DNA from: Clostridiaceae bacterium | GTDB lineage: Bacteria; Bacillota; Clostridia; Oscillospirales; Acutalibacteraceae | Assembly (NCBI GenBank): GCA_016295355.1 | Contig: JAEDLK010000032.1 | Span: 1-13,716 of the forward strand | DNA: 13,716 nt | Direction: 5' to 3' | The notes under the pieces: generated by a model | Seen by the model: only the letters and a program-made list of their open reading frames with translations | The model's database searches: none | What the model was told of the DNA's origin: nothing | Position numbers and translations under genes: made by a program | Shown: piece by piece, positions 1-4,632 of the stretch | Position numbering within the stretch: the stretch's first letter is position 1 | How the letters are laid out: every line of letters begins with the position of its first letter

Positions 1-7
1 CTTTATT

Positions 8-36
8 ATTCTATCACAGCTTCTTTGCTTTGTCAA
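8..36 (-). promoter_or_regulatory. Strong sigma-A promoter P2, firing leftward out of the window
   Basis: Read on the minus strand, TTGACA (31-36) and TAGAAT (8-13) are separated by exactly 17 bases, with a TG one base before the -10 (extended -10). Just upstream are three runs of six to eight A residues spaced about one helical turn apart, like an UP element. The transcript starts at about position 1 or just outside the window, so the product is not visible. With the promoter at 170-198 it forms a tandem pair, typical of rRNA/tRNA operons or other very highly expressed genes. That assignment is inference. Confidence 0.8.
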
Positions 37-100
37 GAAGTTTTTTTGCTTTTTTGAAGATTTTTTCAAGAAACGCAAAACACTGTAACAGAACAATGAT

Positions 101-145
101 GCGCACTTTTGCCGAATTTATACACGGCAAACAGCGCTTTTTTTT
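101..145 (+). terminator. Possible plus-strand intrinsic terminator between the tandem promoters
   Basis: On the plus strand a hairpin pairs TTTGCCG (108-114) with CGGCAAA (125-131), and an outer GCGC (101-104) with GCGC (134-137). It is followed by eight T residues (138-145). On the minus strand the same hairpin is preceded, not followed, by the homopolymer, so it should not stop the leftward promoter at 170-198. It could block plus-strand readthrough from the left, or act as a structured leader for the P1 transcript. No plus-strand gene that needs it is visible. Confidence 0.45.
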
Positions 146-169
146 GCTATCGTTACGGACAGCTTTATA

Positions 170-198
170 GTTATACCGCATATTTCGCCGAATGTCAA
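170..198 (-). promoter_or_regulatory. Strong sigma-A promoter P1, firing leftward
   Basis: On the minus strand TTGACA (193-198) and TATAAC (170-175) have a 17-base spacer, and an A-rich tract lies just upstream of the -35. It follows the terminator of the glycoside hydrolase gene, so it begins a new transcription unit. No open frame with a ribosome binding site follows it within the window. Transcription would run through about 160 bases to the second promoter at 8-36 and out of the window. Confidence 0.75.
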
Positions 199-229
199 CA
201 CTTTTTTTCAATTTATTAAGGATTTTTAT

Positions 230-263
230 AAAAAGGCTTCGGAGAGGTCCCCGAAGCCTTTTT
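230..263 (-). terminator. Bidirectional intrinsic terminator after the glycoside hydrolase gene
   Basis: An 8-base stem GGCTTCGG/CCGAAGCC (235-242 and 251-258) with an 8-base loop is flanked by AAAAA on the left and TTTTT on the right. It therefore ends in a T run on either strand. It begins 16 bases after the stop codon of the upstream minus-strand gene and is followed on that strand by TTTTTATAAAAA. Confidence 0.9.
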
Positions 264-278
264 GCGTGAACTGTTCTG

Positions 279-2030
279 TTATCGGTTTTTGGTCTGTCGG
301 TCGGTCTGCTTTTTATCCCGTTCCAACAGATAATGAACCGTAAAGGCACTGCCCCAGCTAAAATCTCTGACCGCCTGATAACGGATCTCCGGCAAATAGG
401 GATGCAGGGTGATGTCCTTACGGGACAATCTCGGCGGCGCCACCTCGGCCGTGCTGTCGTAAAACTCATAGATCACGCCGTCGTTTAGATACCACTGCTT
501 CATGGTATCCACGCTCTTTTGCATCAGTTCGTCCGCCTCGGCCTGATAGCCATAGCGCATCAGTCCTTGATACACCAAGAAGTTAAAGTTCAGCCAAACC
601 GTCCCACGGAACATATCCTTAGTGGGATAGGTTTTGTCATCCGCCGAAACGGTGGGAATCGGGAACGGCGTTCCGAACTCCTTGGGATCCTTCAGATGGC
701 GCACCAATGCCGCCGCCTGCTCGGGCGAACAGATACCGGCCACCAACGGCAGGAAGGACGCCGCTGTTTTGACCTTGTGAAACTGACCGTCACACAGTTT
801 TCTGTCATAATAAAACTGATCTTCCTCGTCCCAAAGGATCTCATTGATTTTTCGCTTGATGGTTTCAAAGCGATCAGCCCAGAGTGCCGACTCCTCTTCT
901 TTGCCGAGAATTTCGGCAATCTTGGATAGGCAATGCATATCATTGGCCAAAAAGCCGGCGAAATCAACGCAGTCCATCTCGGTTGCCTCGTCAAATCGAG
1001 GTGTATTATCCATGCCCGACTCGTCACAGCGGCAGTAAGGGTCATCACCGACCTCCCATTCGGGCAATCCGTTTCCGTTTTGATCGCGGTTATCAATATC
1101 CCATTGAATATACTTGCGAAGGCTATCATACACATCGGCCAAAAACTGTTTATTACCGGAGGTCTTATAGGTTTCCAGCGAAGCCCAAGCCAAGGTGGGC
1201 GGTTGCGTGATGGAGGACTGCCATTTTGGGGTGATCATATGGGGCAAAAAGCCATCTTCTCTGACAAACTGAAGCACCGATTTGATCGTTTCCTCGGCCA
1301 AGGAAACATCCAAATGCTTAAAGCCGAAGCTATGATAGGCCGTATCCCACAACCACATAGCTTTATGCGGATAACGGTCGGGCGTGCTCCAATAATGCTC
1401 AATCATATATTCGGGTGTATACACCATGGAGCGCAAATTGGACACGCATTTATAGTACAGCATCTCCTCGGCGGTGTCCTTGAAGGTCGGCCGAGGTAGA
1501 TTCTCATAAAATGCCAGCCGCTTTTCCTTAATGGCCGCCAGATCGCTCTCAAAGCCGGTTTGAATCAAGTCCTCAGCCTGCTCCCCAAAAGACAGCACAT
1601 AGGTGTTGACTTCCTCAGTCAACCGAGCGGACACGGCAAAGCGGTTGTTTTTGCCCTGATACACCAAAACACCGTTTTGCTCGCTTATCGACACATCGTC
1701 CAAATAAACCAACTTGGCTTTGACACGATGTCCTCGCACAACAACCACATTTTGTGCCACAAACAGAATATCGAAGGGGCGTTTGACTCCGTCCTTATAA
1801 AGAGCTTCGGCACTGATGGTATCCGCCACCACCGCTTGATAATACAGATTCACCAGTGATTCTATATCCATATGCAAAAACGCTTGGTCGCCGTTTCTAA
1901 ATTTGATATTCAGACCGTCCTCACCCAAAGTACCGACAAGGCTTTCGTAATAATGACAATCGCCATCCAGTCCGGAAAACGCAAACATAGCGCCATTCCC
2001 CCAGATATTCGGCATTTGAATAGTGCCCAT
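279..2030 (-). CDS. GH63/trehalase-like (alpha/alpha)6-barrel glycoside hydrolase
   Basis: A 583-residue protein with no signal peptide, so probably cytoplasmic, acting on an alpha-glucoside or related oligosaccharide; the exact substrate cannot be read. The first ~180 residues look like a beta-rich N-terminal domain and the rest an (alpha/alpha)6 barrel. Family-like landmarks are W-L-W-D-T (about 226-230, Asp229 the candidate general acid), the aromatic W-Q-S...T-Q-P-P-T-L-A-W stretch (about 270-282), M-F-R-G-T-V-W-L-N-F (about 473-482), Y-E-F-Y-D-S (Glu522 the candidate base) and D-F-S-W-G-S-A near the end. The Asp/Glu pair is assigned by analogy with GH63 and mannosylglycerate hydrolase-like enzymes. 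The ATG at 2030 is chosen because GGAGGGG lies four bases upstream; an in-frame ATG at 2054 lies inside the promoter -10 and cannot be in the transcript. The gene is monocistronic, with its own promoter and terminator. The C-terminal tail (KKQTDRQT) is encoded by a short degenerate 4-base repeat. Confidence 0.85.
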   Translation of the reverse strand: MGTIQMPNIWGNGAMFAFSGLDGDCHYYESLVGTLGEDGLNIKFRNGDQAFLHMDIESLVNLYYQAVVADTISAEALYKDGVKRPFDILFVAQNVVVVRGHRVKAKLVYLDDVSISEQNGVLVYQGKNNRFAVSARLTEEVNTYVLSFGEQAEDLIQTGFESDLAAIKEKRLAFYENLPRPTFKDTAEEMLYYKCVSNLRSMVYTPEYMIEHYWSTPDRYPHKAMWLWDTAYHSFGFKHLDVSLAEETIKSVLQFVREDGFLPHMITPKWQSSITQPPTLAWASLETYKTSGNKQFLADVYDSLRKYIQWDIDNRDQNGNGLPEWEVGDDPYCRCDESGMDNTPRFDEATEMDCVDFAGFLANDMHCLSKIAEILGKEEESALWADRFETIKRKINEILWDEEDQFYYDRKLCDGQFHKVKTAASFLPLVAGICSPEQAAALVRHLKDPKEFGTPFPIPTVSADDKTYPTKDMFRGTVWLNFNFLVYQGLMRYGYQAEADELMQKSVDTMKQWYLNDGVIYEFYDSTAEVAPPRLSRKDITLHPYLPEIRYQAVRDFSWGSAFTVHYLLERDKKQTDRQTKNR

Positions 2031-2034
2031 ACAA

Positions 2035-2041
2035 CCCCTCC
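2035..2041 (-). promoter_or_regulatory. Ribosome binding site deciding the hydrolase start
   Basis: GGAGGGG on the minus strand ends four bases before the ATG at 2028-2030. The upstream in-frame ATG (2052-2054) has no such site and overlaps the -10 hexamer. Confidence 0.85.
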
Positions 2042-2052
2042 GTTTTTTTATC

Positions 2053-2080
2053 ATTATAGCACAAAAAGCAACGCTGTCAA
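2053..2080 (-). promoter_or_regulatory. Consensus sigma-A promoter of the glycoside hydrolase gene
   Basis: On the minus strand TTGACA (2075-2080) and TATAAT (2053-2058), both perfect, are 16 bases apart, with TGC before the -10 (extended -10). Transcription should start near 2046, giving a leader of about 16 bases that contains little beyond the ribosome binding site. The promoter lies in the 64-base gap after sigF, so the hydrolase can be expressed vegetatively and independently of the sporulation operon. Confidence 0.85.
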
Positions 2081-2094
2081 GGACAATCCATCCT

Positions 2095-2757
2095 TCAGCC
2101 GGCTCTTTCAGACGAGCCCCGCAAAAAAGCCAGGATTTTCTTTTCCCGTCGGGAAACCTGCACCTGGCTCATGCGCAACGCCCTGGCTGTTTCACTTTGC
2201 GTCAAGCCGGAAAAGTACCGCAAGGCAATTAACCTGCGATCGTTTTCATCCAGCCGTCGAATCAATTCATCGGCCAACAGTCTATCGTTAACGGCATCGC
2301 TATCATCTACCACCACTGCCAGCTCTTGTGTTTCGCCGTTGTCATCGGTGACTGTCAGGGATTGAACAGGATGGGTGGCACACAGAGCTTCGGTGAGTTC
2401 TTCCTCATCAACGCCCATTGACTGTGCCAATTCTGACACCGTGACTTCACGCCCCCAACGGTTTTCGAGCTGACTTTTGGCACGGCTGGCCTGTAAAGAC
2501 AGTGTTTTAAGGCGACGGGAAACCTTAATGGCACCGCCGTCTCGAAACAGTCGCTTAATCTCGCCCAAAATAGTCGGGACAGCATAGGTTGAAAATTGCA
2601 AACCCCGACTTTCATCAAAACCGTCTACGGCTTTAATCAAACCTAAACAGCCGACTTGACACAAATCCTCATACTCAATACCCCGTCCCTTAAAACGATG
2701 GGCACAGGCATAAACAAGCCCCATATTTTGCGTGATTAAATCATCACGATCCGGCAT
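2095..2757 (-). CDS. sigF: RNA polymerase sporulation sigma factor SigF (sigma-F)
   Basis: The first forespore-specific sigma factor, held inactive by SpoIIAB until SpoIIAA releases it. The 220-residue protein has sigma region 2 (about 8-75: I-E-Y-E-D-L-C-Q-V-G then F-S-T-Y-A-V-P-T-I-L-G-E-I), region 3 (about 78-130: V-S-R-R-L-K, and V-T-V-S-E-L-A-Q-S-M-G) and region 4 (about 165-210) with the helix-turn-helix L-T-Q-S-E-T-A-R-A-L-R-M-S-Q-V-Q-V-S-R. The Q-V-Q-V-S-R block and the position after spoIIAB favour SigF over SigG or SigB. The start is fixed: ATG overlaps the end of spoIIAB by 14 bases and an in-frame TGA lies three codons upstream. The protein is therefore about 35 residues shorter at the N-terminus than B. 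subtilis SigF and lacks most of region 1.2. AAGG only three bases upstream is a weak ribosome site, so translation is probably coupled to spoIIAB. Confidence 0.93.
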   Translation of the reverse strand: MPDRDDLITQNMGLVYACAHRFKGRGIEYEDLCQVGCLGLIKAVDGFDESRGLQFSTYAVPTILGEIKRLFRDGGAIKVSRRLKTLSLQASRAKSQLENRWGREVTVSELAQSMGVDEEELTEALCATHPVQSLTVTDDNGETQELAVVVDDSDAVNDRLLADELIRRLDENDRRLIALRYFSGLTQSETARALRMSQVQVSRREKKILAFLRGSSERAG

Positions 2758-3193
2758 GAGCCTTCACCCGAACATTTAACCGCTTAAACAGCGTTACAAC
2801 CGTTCCCTTGCCGGGCGTTGAGCGTACCTTCACCCGATCGGTGAAGCTCTCCATAACGGCGAAGCCCAAACCGGCCCGTTCGCCGCCCACCGTGGTGAAC
2901 AACGGTTGCATGGCTTGTTCAACATCCTCAATGCCGCACCCTTTATCCCGAATGCGTACCCGTATGAGGTGATCATCCATTAGTTCAGCGGTTATGTAAA
3001 TGGTGCCGATGCTGTCCTTATAGGCATGGACAATGGCATTGGTCACCGCCTCCGACACCGCCGTTTTGATGTCATTTAGTTCCTCCAAGGTGGGGTCCAA
3101 TTGAGTGATAAAGGCCGCCACCGCCGCCCGTGCAAAAAACTCATTCGTCGAATATGACGGAAAAGTCAGGCTGAATTTATTGGTTGTTTTCAA
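2744..3193 (-). CDS. spoIIAB: Anti-sigma-F factor and serine kinase SpoIIAB
   Basis: A GHKL-fold ATPase/kinase of 149 residues, close to the family length. It binds SigF and blocks it, and it phosphorylates SpoIIAA on serine, which keeps SpoIIAA from displacing it. Visible ATP-site motifs are the N box E-A-V-T-N-A-I-V-H-A-Y (about 48-58), the G1 box D-K-G-C-G-I (about 83-88) and the G2 region G-E-R-A-G-L-G-F-A-V-M (about 104-114). The start is TTG at 3193, seven bases after a strong AGGAGGG located within the last codons of spoIIAA. The 17-base overlap with spoIIAA implies translational coupling and hence controlled stoichiometry. The 3' end overlaps sigF by 14 bases. Confidence 0.96.
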   Translation of the reverse strand: MKTTNKFSLTFPSYSTNEFFARAAVAAFITQLDPTLEELNDIKTAVSEAVTNAIVHAYKDSIGTIYITAELMDDHLIRVRIRDKGCGIEDVEQAMQPLFTTVGGERAGLGFAVMESFTDRVKVRSTPGKGTVVTLFKRLNVRVKAHAGS

Positions 3194-3512
3194 CTTTGAA
3201 CCCTCCTATGTCCAATTTTGCCAGGCGTTCAATGCCCGATAGCTTCATAATTTTGTAAATTTGCGGAGAGGTGCCGGTGATATGAAGCCCTGCACCCGTG
3301 CGTTGCAGGTTGCGAAACCGGCCCATCACCAACCCGATGCCGGAGCTATCCATAAAGCTGACCCCCGAAAAATCCAGCACCAATAGGGACGGCATATTCA
3401 GCTCAATGGCCGCATCAATCGCTTCCCTGATCATCCCGGCACTGTGATGATCCAAGTCGCCGCTTAAATAAGCAGACACCACTTCTCCTTTGACATTGAT
3501 TTTAACTGCCAA
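3177..3512 (-). CDS. spoIIAA: Anti-sigma-F factor antagonist SpoIIAA
   Basis: A small STAS-domain protein that in its unphosphorylated form displaces SigF from SpoIIAB. The motifs are the N-terminal S-G-D-L-D-H-H-S strand/helix junction and F-M-D-S-S-G-I-G-L, where the first Ser of D-S-S-G corresponds to the phosphoacceptor Ser58 of B. subtilis. I choose TTG at 3512 (111 residues) because AAAGGAG ends ten bases upstream and the product then starts near the family's usual N-terminus. A GTG at 3521 is only one base from that site. The longer in-frame ATG at 3647 is rejected because the extension reads through an intrinsic terminator at 3608-3635. I found no convincing sigma-H promoter between that terminator and the gene. 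First gene of spoIIAA-spoIIAB-sigF. Confidence 0.93.
   Translation of the reverse strand: MAVKINVKGEVVSAYLSGDLDHHSAGMIREAIDAAIELNMPSLLVLDFSGVSFMDSSGIGLVMGRFRNLQRTGAGLHITGTSPQIYKIMKLSGIERLAKLDIGGFKVENNQ
3201..3207 (-). promoter_or_regulatory. Ribosome binding site for the TTG start of spoIIAB
   Basis: AGGAGGG on the minus strand lies inside the last codons of spoIIAA, seven bases before TTG at 3191-3193. No ATG or GTG start in frame is better placed. Confidence 0.85.
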
Positions 3513-3522
3513 TGTTTCCACG

Positions 3523-3529
3523 CTCCTTT
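3523..3529 (-). promoter_or_regulatory. Ribosome binding site deciding the spoIIAA start
   Basis: AAAGGAG on the minus strand ends ten bases before TTG (3510-3512) and one base before GTG (3519-3521). The spacing favours TTG. Confidence 0.65.
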
Positions 3530-3607
3530 CACCTGTCACGCAAGACCACACCGGTCTGTTTCTCCACCATGCGGACAAGCTTTCTTCCATCTTATCGCAA
3601 AGAAAAC

Positions 3608-3635
3608 GAAAAAAGTGTCGCTTTTTAGCGACACT
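3608..3635 (-). terminator. Intrinsic terminator upstream of spoIIAA
   Basis: On the minus strand a perfect 8-base stem AGTGTCGC/GCGACACT (3628-3635 and 3614-3621) with a 6-base A-rich loop is followed by TTTTTT (3608-3613). It insulates spoIIA from the decayed region upstream and lies about 95 bases before the TTG start. Confidence 0.85.
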
Positions 3636-3670
3636 AAAAATTTTCATCAGACATTATTTCTAAAGATAGT

Positions 3671-3702
3671 AACATCCCAGGGGAAAATCCTCCGGGGATG
3701 TT
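3671..3702. repeat. GC-rich hairpin between the decayed region and spoIIA
   Basis: AACATCCC (3671-3678) pairs with GGGATGTT (3695-3702), and inner G/C-rich bases can extend the stem around a short A-rich loop. No T run follows on either strand, so it is not a canonical intrinsic terminator. It starts 11 bases after the last stop codon of the broken gene and may be a degraded terminator or an mRNA 3' end structure. Confidence 0.6.
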
Positions 3703-3712
3703 GGTTTAGGGG

Positions 3713-4145
3713 TCATTGATACCCGATGTTCACTTTTTCTACCAACTGCGATACATAGGTGTTATAAATTTCCTGCTGTTCGTGGCTTGATTTGCTTTTG
3801 TATTGCTAAAAAAACAGCGTATACATTATTGCGGGACAGTTCCTTTTGATAAGCCACAGAAGCCACCTTTAGGTATTCCTTTTCACTGTACCCCATTTCA
3901 GACATATAGTCCTTCAAAAGAGCGGTTGATTCATCCTTTTGCTTCATCAAATTATCATCGTTTTGTTTGACGATCGCTTCGGCTTCGCTGTAGGACGGTC
4001 TGATTGGTTTGACAATTCTTGGCGGCCTCTATTCAATCTGACTGCTCTTTGAACCAATAGGGGTTGCCGAAAGCCGTCACGGCCAATACCGCCACGACCG
4101 CCATTGACACCAAAACAACAGGAATGAACCTCTTTTTCTTATCAC
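3713..4145 (-). pseudogene. Broken gene for a membrane-anchored, helical (possibly SurA-N-like) protein
   Basis: Three frames join into one plausible protein. Segment 1 has ribosome site GAGGTG, GTG start at 4145, then, after one missing base in an A-rich run, K-K-K-R-F-I-P-V-V-L-V and a hydrophobic stretch ending T-A-F-G-N-P-Y-W-F-K, stopping at TGA (4033-4035). Segment 2 (4028-3762) reads S-E-A-E-A-I-V-K-Q ... L-L-K-D-Y-M-S-E-M-G-Y-S-E-K-E-Y. A shift next to a run of seven T on the coding strand (3808-3814) leads into segment 3, E-Q-Q-E-I-Y-N-T-Y-V-S-Q-L-V-E-K-V-N-I-G-Y-Q, stop at 3713-3715. An N-terminal membrane anchor followed by helices with 'MG.SE.EY' and a terminal 'YN.YV..LV.K..I' resembles clostridial SurA N-domain-like proteins. 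Both frames carry stops around 4030 and the middle looks deleted, so a single sequencing slip cannot explain it. The family assignment is a pattern impression only. Confidence 0.6.
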
Positions 4146-4164
4146 TGTTTCACCTCGTCATCCA

Positions 4165-4399
4165 TTAAAATTCAAATGTGTTTGTCAACAAGCGGGTAGC
4201 AAATAACGCCTGATCTAACATGAGAATGTATATGCTGTTAAAGGTGGCATTTTCAAAAACCGTCATATTAGGATAGCCAACCTCACTTGTCCAAATTCAT
4301 TCAGGCGGAAGCCGACCATTTAGAGTAAGATAAATGATCACCTGCAAAAAGTGTAAAAAGCATACAGGTTGTAATCAAAACGGATAACACCTGTTTCAT
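4165..4399 (-). pseudogene. Broken gene for a small exported protein of unknown function
   Basis: The frame from ATG at 4399 gives 32 residues with a signal-peptide-like N-terminus (M-K-Q-V-L-S-V-L-I-T-T-C, hydrophobic to about residue 19), stopping at 4301-4303. A second frame, shifted by one base, is open from 4296 to TAA at 4165-4167 and reads like protein (E-V-G-Y-P-N-M-T-V-F-E-N-A-T-F-N ... L-L-T-N-T-F-E-F). Together they look like one frameshifted gene. The final TAA overlaps an ATG as TAATG, the typical junction of coupled genes, just before the broken gene at 3713-4145, so the two were probably one operon. I do not recognise the family. Alternatives are two very short genuine peptides, or chance. 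Confidence 0.4.
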
Positions 4400-4420
4400 A
4401 CATTCAACTCATTTCTTATC

Positions 4421-4445
4421 ATGTATACTCCGATAAGTTATACAT
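4421..4445. repeat. Nested inverted repeats in the decayed region
   Basis: On the minus strand ATGTATA (4439-4445) and TATACAT (4421-4427) form a 7-base inverted repeat around an 11-base centre. A second, offset pair CTTATC/GATAAG overlaps it. It could be an old operator or simply AT-rich chance. An eight-codon frame with a GGGGG ribosome-site-like run begins here and ends at once. Confidence 0.45.
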
Positions 4446-4461
4446 CGGTATTGCCCCCTGT

Positions 4462-4587
4462 CTACAATGAAGCGAAGTCCTTCGCTTGTAAAAAGAATCG
4501 CATCATATAGACATATTTGTCCATATCGTTTGCTGATCCATCCTTTTTAACAAATTTGATGCTTCTTCCCCATAGAGCAGGTCCCAT
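4462..4587 (-). CDS. Short open frame of 41 residues, unrecognised, possibly a gene remnant
   Basis: The frame starts at ATG 4587, eight bases beyond the T run of the valS terminator, and stops at TAG 4462-4464. The product is basic and amphipathic (R-S-I-K-F-V-K-K-D-G, then D-K-Y-V-Y-M-M-R-F-F-L-Q-A-K-D-F) and reads like the tail of a real protein. There is no ribosome binding site before the ATG, and the frame continues open upstream into the terminator. This fits a remnant whose 5' part was lost when the valS end was joined here. Its last codons contain the perfect hairpin at 4470-4487. No family recognised. Confidence 0.25.
   Translation of the reverse strand: MGPALWGRSIKFVKKDGSANDMDKYVYMMRFFLQAKDFASL
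4470..4487. repeat. Perfect 7-base inverted repeat
   Basis: AAGCGAA (4470-4476) and TTCGCTT (4481-4487) enclose a 4-base loop. No T run follows on the minus strand, and on the plus strand GTAAAAAG follows, so it is not a clear terminator. It falls in the last codons of the short frame at 4462-4587. Confidence 0.55.
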
Positions 4588-4594
4588 CTGTATC

Positions 4595-4623
4595 AAAAAG
4601 ACCCGACGAACAGTCGGGTCTTT
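4595..4623 (-). terminator. Intrinsic terminator of valS
   Basis: On the minus strand an 11-base stem AAAGACCCGAC/GTCGGGTCTTT with a 5-base loop (TGTTC) runs into TTTTT. It begins nine bases after the valS stop codon. Confidence 0.93.
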
Positions 4624-4632
4624 CGTGAAAAC

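Noticed and set aside
14..469. A 151-codon minus-strand frame at the left end
   Set aside because: It runs across the hydrolase 3' end, the terminator and both outward promoters, and its product is Lys/Arg-rich and non-protein-like.
933..1499. A 188-codon plus-strand frame opposite the glycoside hydrolase
   Set aside because: Antisense to a well supported gene; no motifs and no ribosome binding site.
3513..3647. N-terminal extension of SpoIIAA to ATG 3647 or 3590
   Set aside because: The longest form reads through a clear intrinsic terminator, neither start has a ribosome binding site, and the extension has no match to the SpoIIAA N-terminus.
4150..4188. A TTGACA (4183-4188) that might start a promoter for the broken membrane protein
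   Set aside because: No acceptable -10 at 16-18 bases; the hexamer lies inside protein-like codons of the upstream broken gene.
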